64,000 nt of DNA from Rhodospirillales bacterium (GTDB taxonomy: Bacteria > Pseudomonadota > Alphaproteobacteria > Rhodospirillales > Magnetovibrionaceae), in contig JANLGW010000024.1 in NCBI GenBank assembly GCA_024653965.1, positions 18,255 to 82,254 on the forward strand. The letters run 5' to 3'. Positions within the stretch are counted from its first letter, which is position 1; each line of letters begins with the position of its first letter. Under the pieces are notes generated by a model, which worked only from the letters and a program-made list of their open reading frames with translations, made no database searches and was not told the origin of the DNA. The position numbers and the translations under genes were made by a program. Shown here piece by piece: positions 15,010-23,884 of this stretch.

Positions 15010-16329
15010 ATGGCTTTATCCACGATGCTGAAACCCTATCTGCCCAAAAGCCTATTGGGGCGGTCGGTCTTGATTATCGTCATGCCGCTGATTTTGCTGC
15101 AGGTCATCAGCGCCACCGTCTTTTTTGAAAACCACTGGAACAAGGTTGGGCGACGGTTGGCGTTGGACGTCGCGGGGGAAATTGCCTTGCTGATCGATGT
15201 TGCCCGCGATACCGCCGATGGCGCCGAACTTGATACCTTGTTTAAGCGGGCCGCGCTCATGCTGCAGTTGGAAGTGTCTTATGAACCGGGTGCGGTTTTG
15301 TCCAATACGGACAAGTTTGGAGAAAGTATTTTAGTGGGGCAATTGACCGCCGCCATGAATGAGGTGGTGAACCGGCCCCATCGCATCGATGCAGATACTC
15401 AAGATCGGTTTGTTGAAATCGACGTGCAGTTGGCGGAAGGTGTGTTGAACGTCGTCGTGCCCAATAAACGGCTGTTTTCCACCACCACTTATGTGTTCGT
15501 GTTGTGGATGGCGGGAACTTCGATGCTGCTGTTTGGCGTGGCGGTGATCTTCATGCGCAACCAGGTGCGCCCCATTCGCCGTCTGGCTCAGGCGGCGAAC
15601 GATTTTGGTATGGGCCGCGACAGCCCCAAATTCAAACCCGAGGGTGCTTCGGAAGTGCGCCGCGCCGCGGTGGCATTTATCGCCATGCGCAATCGCATCA
15701 AACGCCACATTCAGCAGCGCACCGACATGCTGGCCGGGGTATCGCACGATTTGCGTACGCCGCTTACGCGCATGAAACTGCAATTGGCGATGATGGGCGA
15801 AACGTCCGGCGTGGATGAGCTTAATTCCGATGTCCTCGATATGGAGCATATGCTGGAAGAATATCTCGCTTTCGCCCGGGGCGAGGGCGGGGAAAAGGTG
15901 GTCGAGGCGAATCTGAGCGAGATGCTCGGCGAGATTGTCGCTCAAGCACGGCGCAAAGGCGGGGCCATCGATTTGCATACCGAAGGCGACATCGTTGCGC
16001 CGGTGAGGGTCAATGCGCTGAAGCGGGCGTTGACCAATTTGGTCGACAATTCGGTGCGCCATGCCGACCATATCTCCATCCGCTTGAGGCTGCGCGGCGA
16101 AATGGCGGAATGTGTCATCGACGATGACGGCCCCGGCATTCCCGCCGACAAACGCGAAGAGGTGTTCAAGCCGTTTTTTCGGTTGGATACATCACGCAAT
16201 TCACAAACCGGCGGTGTTGGCCTTGGCATGACCATCGCCCGCGATGCGATCCGCGGTCACGGCGGAGACGTGGTGCTCGATGATGCTCCAGGCGGGGGCT
16301 TGCGGGTCAAGGTAATTTTGCCCTTATAG
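15010..16329 (+). CDS. EnvZ-like sensor histidine kinase
   Basis: Inner-membrane sensor kinase of 439 residues. Two transmembrane helices flank a periplasmic sensor of about 130 residues: one near 15-38 and one near 158-180. A HAMP linker follows. The H-box LAGVSHDLRTPLTRMKL has the phosphoacceptor His246. The N-box LTNLVDNSVRHA and G-boxes DDDGPGIP and GGVGLGMTIARD complete the ATPase. It follows the response regulator by 8 bases and is surely its partner. The input signal cannot be told from sequence. Confidence 0.92.
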   Translation: MALSTMLKPYLPKSLLGRSVLIIVMPLILLQVISATVFFENHWNKVGRRLALDVAGEIALLIDVARDTADGAELDTLFKRAALMLQLEVSYEPGAVLSNTDKFGESILVGQLTAAMNEVVNRPHRIDADTQDRFVEIDVQLAEGVLNVVVPNKRLFSTTTYVFVLWMAGTSMLLFGVAVIFMRNQVRPIRRLAQAANDFGMGRDSPKFKPEGASEVRRAAVAFIAMRNRIKRHIQQRTDMLAGVSHDLRTPLTRMKLQLAMMGETSGVDELNSDVLDMEHMLEEYLAFARGEGGEKVVEANLSEMLGEIVAQARRKGGAIDLHTEGDIVAPVRVNALKRALTNLVDNSVRHADHISIRLRLRGEMAECVIDDDGPGIPADKREEVFKPFFRLDTSRNSQTGGVGLGMTIARDAIRGHGGDVVLDDAPGGGLRVKVILPL

Positions 16330-16385
16330 GCGAGATGGGTTAATCTGAATTCTGCAGAGTGGCGCGATAAAATGGGGAAAGTTCA

Positions 16386-16790
16386 ATGAAATCCATTAAA
16401 TGGAATCTCGATCTTTCCGTGGGCATCGAAGAAATCGACGAAGACCACCGGCGCTTGATCAAATGCCTCGATGATCTGTTTACGGCCTGTTCTGTCGGAC
16501 AGGGGCCGCAGGTGTTGACGGACATCTTGCAACGTCTGCAGCAATACACCCGTGAACACTTTTCCCATGAAGAAGACTACATGCAAAAAATCGCGTATCC
16601 CATCCTTGAGGAACACCGCGCGCTGCATACCGAACTGGTGTCGGAATTGGATGACATCATCGAACAGCACAAACTGGGCGATACCCACGAATTGAGCAAT
16701 CAGACGCTTCAGTTTTTGGAAGACTGGCTCACCCATCATATCCTGATCGAAGACAAAAAAATCGGAAAGTTTTTGGGCGCGGCGCAGTGA
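16386..16790 (+). CDS. Bacteriohemerythrin
   Basis: Single-domain O2-binding di-iron four-helix bundle, 134 residues. All ligand motifs are present: His21 in EDHRRL, His58 and Glu62 in REHFSHEEDYM, His77 and His81 in EEHRALH, and His118 and Asp123 in HHILIED. The spacing matches the Methylococcus-type protein to within one residue. Known members store or deliver O2 to membrane oxidases in microaerobic bacteria. Monocistronic, between the kinase and the convergent proC; the window's respiratory genes make an O2-delivery role plausible. Confidence 0.93.
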   Translation: MKSIKWNLDLSVGIEEIDEDHRRLIKCLDDLFTACSVGQGPQVLTDILQRLQQYTREHFSHEEDYMQKIAYPILEEHRALHTELVSELDDIIEQHKLGDTHELSNQTLQFLEDWLTHHILIEDKKIGKFLGAAQ

Positions 16791-16800
16791 GCGACTTATT

Positions 16801-17610
16801 CTAACTGGCCAGTTCGCGCGAACGCTTCGTCGCGGCGGCGATGGCTTCGGTCATCAATTCTTTAAGGCCGTGACTGCCCATTAGGATGCCGAGCGCGGCC
16901 GCCGTGGTGCCGCCGGGCGAGGTAACGTTTTCGCGCAAAGTCGAGGCGGCCAACGGCGATTGGTGCAGCAATTCGCCTGAGCCCGCCACCGTAGCGCGCG
17001 CCAGTTTATCGGAAAGTTCGGGGCTCAAGCCCGCCATGCGTCCGGCATGGCTCATGGCTTCGGCCAACAAAAAAACATACGCCGGCCCGCTGCCCGACAG
17101 CGCGGTAACGGCGTCGAGCAGCTTTTCGTCATCGACCCATTCGACCAGCCCCACCGCGCTCAGAAGTTTCTTGCACAAAGCGACTTGGGCGGCGCTGACG
17201 TTTTTATTGGGGCAACCCACCGTAATGCCGCGGCCCACGCTGGCCGGGGTGTTGGGCATGGTGCGCACGATGGCGGCGTGTTCGCCTAAGATGGCTTCAA
17301 AACTGGCGATGGTCTTACCCGCCGCGATGGATAGGAAGACGGGTTTGGTGGCGACCAACTTGGCGTAAGGTGGCAAGACCTCGGCCATGACCTGCGGTTT
17401 GACCGCCACCACCACCACATCGGGCGCATAACCCTCGGGCAGTTGCTCGGCGGAGGCAACGGCATTGACGCCAAAACGCTGAGCGAAGTCTTTTGCGGCT
17501 TGTGGGTTGGGTTCGACGATGGTCACGTCTTTGGGCGAAACACCCTGGTCGAGCCAGCCCGCCAGCAACGCGCCGCCCATTTTACCGCAACCGACCAAAA
17601 GCAAGGTCAC
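16801..17610 (-). CDS. proC: Pyrroline-5-carboxylate reductase
   Basis: Last step of proline synthesis, NAD(P)H-dependent. The N-terminal Rossmann motif VGCGKMGGALL starts at residue 6. The C-terminal dimer domain holds ALSGSGPAYVFLLAEAM and the diagnostic VTSPGGTTAAAL. Length of 269 residues is standard. It starts with GTG at 17610, 4 bases after the stop of the YbjN-family gene, so the two are probably cotranscribed from upstream of 18118. Confidence 0.96.
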   Translation of the reverse strand: MTLLLVGCGKMGGALLAGWLDQGVSPKDVTIVEPNPQAAKDFAQRFGVNAVASAEQLPEGYAPDVVVVAVKPQVMAEVLPPYAKLVATKPVFLSIAAGKTIASFEAILGEHAAIVRTMPNTPASVGRGITVGCPNKNVSAAQVALCKKLLSAVGLVEWVDDEKLLDAVTALSGSGPAYVFLLAEAMSHAGRMAGLSPELSDKLARATVAGSGELLHQSPLAASTLRENVTSPGGTTAAALGILMGSHGLKELMTEAIAAATKRSRELAS

Positions 17611-17614
17611 GGCC

Positions 17615-18118
17615 TTAAGCCTCGCCCACGGTTTCCAAAAGTGCGGCGTCCATGGCTTCCTTGGCGCTGCGCCCGCCCCAGATGACGAATTGGAACGCGG
17701 GGTAGAACCGCTCGCACTCGTAAAGCGCGGTTTCCACCATGTCTTGGATTTGTCCGATGGTTGGCACCTTGGCGCCGCGCAACGGCAGGGCGTGGCGGAA
17801 CATCGGTAGGCCTTCGTCGATCCAGATGGTGAAATGCCCCAGCCACAGGTTTTCGTTGGCCAGCATCAGCAATTCGTGAACCGCTTGGCGTTTGGCGGGC
17901 TGGATGCGCATGTCGAAGGCGCAGGTCAGCTGCATCGCTTCGGCGCTTTCGCTCCAGGTGAAATAAAGGCTGTAATCGCACCACTTGCCGGGTACTTGGG
18001 CGGCGATTTCGGTGTCGCAGTTGCGTTCTGCTTGCCATTCGTAGAGGCCGACGGCGCGTTCCACCACGTCCATGGGGTGGTGTTCGGGCATTTCAAAAGC
18101 GCGGTGCATGGTCGGCAT
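17615..18118 (-). CDS. YbjN domain-containing protein
   Basis: Small soluble alpha/beta protein of the YbjN family, about 167 residues. The fold resembles type III secretion chaperones, but the role is not settled. Recognisable stretches are LTCAFDMRIQPAKR, NLWLGHFTIWIDEG and a YPAFQFVIWGGRSA C-terminus typical of alphaproteobacterial copies. I chose the ATG at 18118 because GAGGGGG stands about 8 bases upstream; an in-frame GTG at 18139 would add seven residues. The tight junction with proC is conserved in related genomes as far as I recall. Confidence 0.85.
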   Translation of the reverse strand: MPTMHRAFEMPEHHPMDVVERAVGLYEWQAERNCDTEIAAQVPGKWCDYSLYFTWSESAEAMQLTCAFDMRIQPAKRQAVHELLMLANENLWLGHFTIWIDEGLPMFRHALPLRGAKVPTIGQIQDMVETALYECERFYPAFQFVIWGGRSAKEAMDAALLETVGEA

Positions 18119-18139
18119 GTTAGCCCCCTCTTGGTCCAC

Positions 18140-18393
18140 TTCATGTATGCCTTGTTGGCATGAGCACTAAATGTAGTGTGCGTAAGGGGGGGGTGAGTCG
18201 CAAGCGGACTCCGTGCCTTTTTTGTGGATAATCCCGATGTTTTTTAGAAGATTGATGGATTCCAACGCCTTAGCTTCGATTCGTCTAAAACCCGCGAATC
18301 GGAACGAATCGGAACGCGTCAGCGATTCAAAATGCAGTGATTTTCAAAAATAAAAGAGAATCGGGCGAATCGAACCCGCGCGGCCCCGTTGGA
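18140..18393. other. Gap rich in GAATCG words
   Basis: No gene seen. The stretch repeats the word GAATCG/CGATTC at least seven times, including an exact tandem 10-mer CGAATCGGAA at 18295-18304 and 18305-18314, and a GATTCG...CGAATC dyad around 18278-18300. It must carry the promoter of the YbjN-proC unit. No terminator hairpin with a U-tract was recognised for ubiK. Confidence 0.4.
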
Positions 18394-18669
18394 TTAGGAT
18401 TTTTTCTTGGCTGATTTATGCTCGGACTTCAGTTGAGTTTCCAATTCGGCGACGCGGGCTTCCAGCTTTTCCTGTTCGGAGCGGGCTTTGGCGGCCATGG
18501 CTTTGACGGCGTCGAATTCTTCGCGGCTGACCAGATTCATGTCGGCCAGCAGCTTTTCCATCTGGCGGCGTAAAATACCCTCGGCGTCGCCCTTAAGCCC
18601 GGTCACGGCGGAAACCGCGCCACTCGCCATTTTGGCCATATCGTCGAGAATGCGGTTCGAGGTTTGCAT
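18394..18669 (-). CDS. ubiK: Ubiquinone biosynthesis accessory factor UbiK (BMFP domain)
   Basis: Small coiled-coil protein of 91 residues (older names YqiC, DUF526). UbiK helps assemble the soluble ubiquinone-biosynthesis complex and can fuse membranes. The N-terminal part resembles an amphipathic helix (RILDDMAKMASGAVSAV). The C-terminal coiled coil is REEFDAVKAMAAKARSEQEK and beyond, ending in a Lys-rich tail. I chose the ATG at 18669 because AAGGA lies 8 bases upstream. It stands alone, divergent from hldD. Confidence 0.88.
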   Translation of the reverse strand: MQTSNRILDDMAKMASGAVSAVTGLKGDAEGILRRQMEKLLADMNLVSREEFDAVKAMAAKARSEQEKLEARVAELETQLKSEHKSAKKKS

Positions 18670-18784
18670 GGGGGCCATCCTTATTGCTGAAAAAGCGATT
18701 GAAGGCGCATTATGGATGGGCGCGGCTTGCGGATCAAGGCTTGCGGCCCTATAAAAAGTCTTAAGCAAAAAAAGGGGGGTTCCC

Positions 18785-19786
18785 ATGTATGTGGTGACAG
18801 GCGGCGCCGGTTTTATCGGATCCAATATCGTTTGGGCTTTGGAACAACGCGCCAAGGCCACCGGCCACTCCAGGCGCATCGTGGTGGTGGATCGACTGCG
18901 CGATGCCATGAAATGGAAAAACATCGCCAAGCGCGAGCTCTATGAGATCATCCCCCCCGAAGATATGTTCGATTTTCTGGAGCTCAATGCGTCCAACGTC
19001 GACGCGATTTTCCATATGGGTGCGATTTCGTCGACCACCGAAATTGATGTCGACAAGATCGTGCTCAATAATTTCCGCCTGTCGGTGGATTTGTGGAAAT
19101 GGTGCACGAACCATCATGTGCGGTTCATTTATGCGTCGAGTGCGGCGACTTATGGCAGCGGCGAAAATGGCTTCGTCGACGATACGAACTTAGACGCCCT
19201 GGCCAAATTGCAGCCGCTTAACCCTTACGGGTGGAGCAAACATGCGTTCGATCGGCGCATTGTGCGCGCCCTGGCCAGCGGCGAAGCCCATCCGCCGCAG
19301 TGGGCGGGGTTGAAGTTCTTCAACGTCTACGGTCCCAACGAATATCACAAAGGTTCCATGCAAAGCGTGGTCAGCCACGTCTTTCCGGTGGCCGATCGCG
19401 GCGAGACGGCAAAACTTTTTAAATCCCACCATCCCGACTATGAAGATGGCGGCCAGATGCGCGATTTCATCCATGTGGACGATTGCATTAAGGTCATGAT
19501 GTGGCTGCTGGACCACGAAAGGGTTTCGGGTCTGTTCAACTGCGGCACCGGGCAGGCGCGCCCGTTTAAAGATTTGGCGGCGGCGGTGTACAGCGCGCTG
19601 GGCATGGACGCGAAGATCGAATACGTGCCCACGCCGGAGCACTTGCGCGACAAGTACCAATACTTCACCGAAGCCGACATGAACAAATTGCGCCAAGCGG
19701 GTTATACGGCGGAGTTCATGTCGCTGGAAGACGGCGTGCGCGCCTACGTTCAAGATTATCTGTTCACCGACGATCCGTTTAGGTAA
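18785..19786 (+). CDS. hldD: ADP-L-glycero-D-manno-heptose-6-epimerase
   Basis: Epimerises ADP-D-glycero-manno-heptose for the LPS inner core. Extended SDR fold, 333 residues, NADP-binding TGGAGFIGSNIV at the N-terminus. Ser/Tyr/Lys active site: YASSAATYG and NPYGWSKHAFD. The FFNVYGPNEYHKGSMQSVV segment is diagnostic of HldD rather than of UDP-sugar epimerases. It implies a heptose-containing LPS. It is followed 3 bases later by lgt, another envelope gene. Confidence 0.95.
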   Translation: MYVVTGGAGFIGSNIVWALEQRAKATGHSRRIVVVDRLRDAMKWKNIAKRELYEIIPPEDMFDFLELNASNVDAIFHMGAISSTTEIDVDKIVLNNFRLSVDLWKWCTNHHVRFIYASSAATYGSGENGFVDDTNLDALAKLQPLNPYGWSKHAFDRRIVRALASGEAHPPQWAGLKFFNVYGPNEYHKGSMQSVVSHVFPVADRGETAKLFKSHHPDYEDGGQMRDFIHVDDCIKVMMWLLDHERVSGLFNCGTGQARPFKDLAAAVYSALGMDAKIEYVPTPEHLRDKYQYFTEADMNKLRQAGYTAEFMSLEDGVRAYVQDYLFTDDPFR

Positions 19787-19789
19787 ATC

Positions 19790-20584
19790 ATGCTGGCTAT
19801 TGCGTTTCCCCTGATCGATCCGGTTTTATTTGAAATCGGGCCTGTCGCCATTCGTTGGTATGCGTTGGCTTATATCGTTGGCCTAGTGTTGGGGTGGCGT
19901 TATCTGATCTGGTTGGCGCGTCAACCGGGCAGCCTCGTCAAAGACATCGACGCCGACGATTTTTTGGTGTGGGCGACGTTCGCGGTGATCCTGGGCGGGC
20001 GCTTGGGTTATGTGATTTTTTACAAATCTGAATATTACCTGATGAATCCCGCTGAAATTCTCAAGACCTGGCAGGGCGGCATGTCGTTCCACGGCGGGTT
20101 CTTAGGCGTTTTGCTGGCCACCGTGTGGTTTACGCGGCGGCGCAAGGTGGGCTTTTGGGCGTTCATCGATCTGGCCGCCGTGGTCACGCCCATCGGCCTG
20201 TTTTTTGGGCGCTTGGCGAACTTTATCAATTCCGAACTGTGGGGGCGCATCACCGATGCGCCGTGGGGCATGGTGTTTCCGAACGGCGGGCCGGAACCGC
20301 GCCACCCCAGCCAATTGTATGAAGCCGCGTTGGAAGGCTTGGTACTGCTGGCGGTGCTGCATTGGGTGTGGCGACATGACCGCTGGCGTTTGACGCCGGG
20401 GGTCCTTTCCGGTGCGTTTTTGATCGGTTACGGTTTGTCGCGCACGGTGGTGGAATTTTTCCGCCAGCCCGACCAGCACTTGGGGTTTTTGGTGGGTGGG
20501 GCGACCATGGGGCAGTGGCTTTCGCTGCCGATGGTGCTGGCCGGCGTGGGCCTTATTGTATATGCGCGGCGCGTTCCTAAATAA
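19790..20584 (+). CDS. lgt: Phosphatidylglycerol-prolipoprotein diacylglyceryl transferase
   Basis: Integral inner-membrane enzyme that attaches diacylglycerol to the lipobox Cys, the first lipoprotein maturation step. About seven transmembrane helices. The signature GRLANFINSELWGR (about residues 140-153) and FHGGFLGVL (catalytic His region near 103) are intact. It serves the several lipoproteins predicted in this window. Located 3 bases after hldD and 31 bases before the MidA gene. Confidence 0.97.
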   Translation: MLAIAFPLIDPVLFEIGPVAIRWYALAYIVGLVLGWRYLIWLARQPGSLVKDIDADDFLVWATFAVILGGRLGYVIFYKSEYYLMNPAEILKTWQGGMSFHGGFLGVLLATVWFTRRRKVGFWAFIDLAAVVTPIGLFFGRLANFINSELWGRITDAPWGMVFPNGGPEPRHPSQLYEAALEGLVLLAVLHWVWRHDRWRLTPGVLSGAFLIGYGLSRTVVEFFRQPDQHLGFLVGGATMGQWLSLPMVLAGVGLIVYARRVPK

Positions 20585-20615
20585 GGGCTCTGTTCAGCTT
20601 TAACCGGGAAATGTC

Positions 20616-21701
20616 ATGACCGTTCTTTTCGATCTCCTCAAAACCGAAATCGAGGCCCAAGGCCCCATCTCCGTGGCGCGTTATATGGAACTGGCGCTGG
20701 GCCATGGTGAACACGGTTATTACATGAAACAAGATCCCTTCGGCAAAGCAGGCGATTTCATCACCGCGCCGGAAATCAGCCAGATGTTCGGCGAGATGGT
20801 CGGGCTGTGGGCATGCGTGGTGTGGCAGGCGATGGGCAGCCCCGATCCGATCAATGTGGTTGAGGTCGGTCCCGGGCGCGGCACCTTGATGGCCGATGCG
20901 CTGCGCGCCACGCAAATGGTCGAAGCCTTTGAAGATGCCGCAAGGGTGTGGTTGGTGGAAATCAGCCCGGTTCTGCGCGAGGCGCAAAAGAAGGCCCTGG
21001 CCCCCACGTTCATGATGCCCGCGTGGCGCGATCGATTCGCGGACATTGGGCCCGGCCCGGTGATCGTGTGGGGCAATGAATTTTTTGACGCTCTGCCCAT
21101 CCGTCAATACGTGCGCGCCGATGACGGTTGGCGCGAACGCCGGGTCGGTTTGAACGATGAACGGGATGGATTGGCGTTTATCCTATCGATGGACAAGATC
21201 GATGCGAATTTGATTCCCGAAGAAGTACAGGGCGCGCCCATTGGTGGCATCTATGAAGATCAGGCGCTGTCGCGTGTGATCATGGGCGAGATTGCCAAGC
21301 GGGTGGTGGAGCACGGCGGCGCGGCGCTGTTTTTCGATTACGGCCACGGTGAACATGCCATTGGCGAAACACTGCAGGCGGTGAAGTCCCACGATTACGC
21401 CGATGTGTTGAAGAATCCGGGCGATCAGGATATTACCGCCCATGTGGATTTTGCCCAACTGGCCGAGGCCGCGCGCGCTGCAGGGGCCCAAGTGTTCGGC
21501 CCGGTGCCGCAGGGGGCGTTTTTGGAACGTCTCGGCATGCGCCAGCGCGCCGACACCTTGATGATGAATGCGAACCCCGAACAGGTGCCGGAAATCGACG
21601 CCGCGTATCAACGCCTGACCGCCGCCGAGCAAATGGGCAGTCTGTTTAAAGTCATGGCCGTAGTGCCGCCCGGTTTCGGCGTGCCGCCCTGGGTGGAGTA
21701 A
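20616..21701 (+). CDS. Class I SAM-dependent methyltransferase, MidA/NDUFAF7 family
   Basis: 361 residues. The N-terminal signature GPISVARYMELAL, the Gly/Tyr-rich HGEHGYYM, and KAGDFITAPEISQMFGE mark the MidA family (DUF185). The SAM site is VEVGPGRGTLMADAL near residue 88, with NEFFDALPIRQ further on. Mitochondrial NDUFAF7 dimethylates an Arg of the complex I subunit NDUFS2; whether the bacterial enzyme does the same is inferred. The gene follows lgt closely. It converges with a small minus-strand gene, 31 bases between stops. Confidence 0.9.
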   Translation: MTVLFDLLKTEIEAQGPISVARYMELALGHGEHGYYMKQDPFGKAGDFITAPEISQMFGEMVGLWACVVWQAMGSPDPINVVEVGPGRGTLMADALRATQMVEAFEDAARVWLVEISPVLREAQKKALAPTFMMPAWRDRFADIGPGPVIVWGNEFFDALPIRQYVRADDGWRERRVGLNDERDGLAFILSMDKIDANLIPEEVQGAPIGGIYEDQALSRVIMGEIAKRVVEHGGAALFFDYGHGEHAIGETLQAVKSHDYADVLKNPGDQDITAHVDFAQLAEAARAAGAQVFGPVPQGAFLERLGMRQRADTLMMNANPEQVPEIDAAYQRLTAAEQMGSLFKVMAVVPPGFGVPPWVE

Positions 21702-21732
21702 ATAAGGGCTGAATAAGCCGGGCCGCTAATTT

Positions 21733-21984
21733 TTAAAATACGGTCGTGGATCCGACGGCTTGGCTGCGGGTGATGTTGGTTTGTTGCACCCTGGCGTAAA
21801 CGTGTGCTCCGGTGGCGGGATTTTGTAGAATAATCTCGCCGGGTTGGTCCCATGCACCTTCGATTATTTCGCCGATGGCGAAGGGCATTGGACCCGGAGC
21901 CTCAAGCACCACGCATTGATGGCTTTGCGTCTCAACGACGAGCGCGCCTAAATTGCGGTTTATCGCAACGATTGTTCCATTCAT
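21733..21984 (-). CDS. Small hypothetical protein, beta-rich
   Basis: I do not recognise a family. The product is about 83 residues from the ATG at 21984, or 88 from an in-frame ATG at 21999. I prefer the shorter form because GGGTGGA stands just upstream. The sequence is mostly predicted beta strands (GTIVAINRNLGALVVET, GAHVYARVQ), which suggests a small OB/SH3-like barrel; the first strand recalls cold-shock proteins but lacks their RNA-binding aromatic motifs. There is no signal peptide, membrane segment or Cys pair. Divergent from pgeF. Confidence 0.6.
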   Translation of the reverse strand: MNGTIVAINRNLGALVVETQSHQCVVLEAPGPMPFAIGEIIEGAWDQPGEIILQNPATGAHVYARVQQTNITRSQAVGSTTVF

Positions 21985-22127
21985 GATATCCACCCTCATT
22001 GTCTAGCCCTTGCAACGTATCATTGTCGTTGGCTTTGGTAAATACAATGTGTCGGGGTGCGCGATTCGATGAGGTCCGATGGCGTTTGGCCCTTGGCAGG
22101 ACGTGTCTTAAGCCCTTTAATAGAGTC

Positions 22128-22892
22128 ATGTTGACCGCAACCGTCTTAGAGTGCGCAAACGTGCGCCACGGCTTTCTCTCCCGCAAAGGCGGGGTGAGCG
22201 AAGGTGTGTACGCTTCGCTCAATTGTGGCCCGGGCTCGGCCGACGAACCGCAAGCCGTTGTGGAAAATCGTCGTCGGGCGGTCAGTCGGGCTGGGCTGGC
22301 TGGCGCGCCGTTGGTCACTTGTTATCAGATCCATTCCGCCGATGTGGTGCGTGTGACGGAGCCTTGGGCGGCAAAGGACGCACCCAAGGCCGATGCGCTG
22401 GTCACTGATCGGACGGGCATCGCGCTGGGCGTGCTCACCGCCGATTGCGCGCCGGTGTTGTTTTGCGATGTGCAGGCCGGCGTGGTGGGGGCGGCGCATG
22501 CGGGCTGGAAGGGCGCGGTGGGCGGCGTTTTGGAAGCGACGGTTCGCGAGATGACGCATCTGGGTGCAAGGGCGCAAAATATCCGTGCGGCGGTGGGGCC
22601 GTGTATCCATCAAAAATCATACGAGGTCGGCGGGGATTTGTGCAAAGCCGTGCTGACGGCCAGCGATTGGGCGCTGGAATTGTTCGAACCGAGCGTCTTG
22701 CCGGATCACTATCAATTCGATCTGCCCGGTTATGTATCGGGGCGGTTGGCGCGTATGGACTTGGGCCACATCGAAGTGCTGGCCTTCGACACCTATGGCG
22801 ATGAAAACCAGTTTTTCAGTTATCGCCGCACTACCCACCAAGGCGGCGGCGATTATGGTCGGTTGCTTTCCGTTATCGGGATGGGGGCTTGA
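22128..22892 (+). CDS. pgeF: Peptidoglycan editing factor PgeF (YfiH, laccase-like fold)
   Basis: Cytoplasmic enzyme of the DUF152 family, 254 residues. PgeF corrects mis-incorporated Ser in peptidoglycan precursors; older names are polyphenol oxidase or laccase. The metal/active-site residues are in CYQIHSADV, LTADCAPVLF and AAHAGWKGAVGGV. The start at ATG 22128 gives the typical MLTATVLECANVRHGF; the frame is open further upstream but without conserved sequence. The next lipoprotein gene begins 5 bases after the stop. Confidence 0.93.
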   Translation: MLTATVLECANVRHGFLSRKGGVSEGVYASLNCGPGSADEPQAVVENRRRAVSRAGLAGAPLVTCYQIHSADVVRVTEPWAAKDAPKADALVTDRTGIALGVLTADCAPVLFCDVQAGVVGAAHAGWKGAVGGVLEATVREMTHLGARAQNIRAAVGPCIHQKSYEVGGDLCKAVLTASDWALELFEPSVLPDHYQFDLPGYVSGRLARMDLGHIEVLAFDTYGDENQFFSYRRTTHQGGGDYGRLLSVIGMGA

Positions 22893-22896
22893 AGCT

Positions 22897-23859
22897 GTGA
22901 TTCGCATGTGGGCTTTGGGGCTGTTAGCCCTTATGGCGGGGGCTTTGGCCGCCTGCGCCGAAAATACGCGCCCGTTGCAAACGCGCTGGGATGCTTATTA
23001 CGCCATTCCCGATGCGCCGAGCGCTCATGTGGTGGTGGTGCCGCCCGAAGGCACCACGCTGCCGATGGCCAAACTGATTGCGCGTTATGTGGTGGAAAAT
23101 CTACACAAACAAAAGATCAGCGCCGAAATCGGCGATGGCCAGCCCGGCCAGGGGCATCATTTCATTCTGACCGGCACGGTGGAAGACAATCTCACCGATC
23201 CGCAGGTGCGCTTTCGCCGGGTGATGCGCTGGTTGTTATCGGATGCGGGCGGGCGGTTAATCGCTACCCATGCCGAGGGTATCGAAGGCAGCGAAGACGA
23301 ATGGGATTTCGGTTCCGCGCGTCTGCTTGAAGCCATTGGCATTCAAACCGCCGGACCGGTGGCGCAAATGGTATTGCTGGAAACCAAGGCTCCGGCGCCC
23401 ATAGACCCCTTGCGCCAGGGCCTGTTGGTGGACACCGTAATGGGCGTGAGCCCCGAAGATGCCCAGGCATTGCTGGCATCGCTGAAAGAAGCGTTGCGCA
23501 CCACCGATGTCATCGTGACCGGCGATCCGCGTCAGGCTGCTTATCATTTGACCGGGCAGGTGGAAACAACTCCGGTGTCAGGCGATATGCTCAAGGTGCG
23601 CATCACCTGGGTCGTGGCCTCCCTGGACAACAGGGAAATGGGGCGTGCCGTGCAGGAAAATCAGATCCCGGCGGCGCAAATCCAAGGCGGTTGGCGCGAT
23701 TTGGCCCCGCGTGTCGGTCAGGCGGCGGCGCTGGGCGTGGAACATGTTTTTGGCCTCCGTTCGGGTCCGGCGCCGGGGGCTGCCAACCGTGCCTTAGGCG
23801 ATCCTCCGGCGGTCGTTTTGCCTGGGGAATCCGGTCGCGCCCTGCCGCCACCGCAGTAA
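22897..23859 (+). CDS. Predicted lipoprotein, unknown function
   Basis: 320 residues from a GTG at 22897 (an ATG three codons later is possible). The N-terminus MWALGLLALMAGALAAC is a lipoprotein signal with lipobox LAAC. The rest is soluble, presumably periplasmic or outer-membrane anchored. It may contain two similar halves: HHFILTGTVEDN near residue 87 and AAYHLTGQVETT near 212 have similar surroundings, each followed by segments like RVMRWLL or KVRITWVV. I recognise no characterised family. Linked to pgeF by a 4-base gap, so probably cotranscribed. Confidence 0.7.
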   Translation: MIRMWALGLLALMAGALAACAENTRPLQTRWDAYYAIPDAPSAHVVVVPPEGTTLPMAKLIARYVVENLHKQKISAEIGDGQPGQGHHFILTGTVEDNLTDPQVRFRRVMRWLLSDAGGRLIATHAEGIEGSEDEWDFGSARLLEAIGIQTAGPVAQMVLLETKAPAPIDPLRQGLLVDTVMGVSPEDAQALLASLKEALRTTDVIVTGDPRQAAYHLTGQVETTPVSGDMLKVRITWVVASLDNREMGRAVQENQIPAAQIQGGWRDLAPRVGQAAALGVEHVFGLRSGPAPGAANRALGDPPAVVLPGESGRALPPPQ

Positions 23860-23884
23860 GCATCGCCTCATTTGCCCCGTTTAG

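Noticed and set aside
18355..18385. Minus-strand GGGTTCGATTC resembling a tRNA T-loop
   Set aside because: No matching T-stem, acceptor stem or other cloverleaf arms could be built around it, so it is not called a tRNA or an attachment site.
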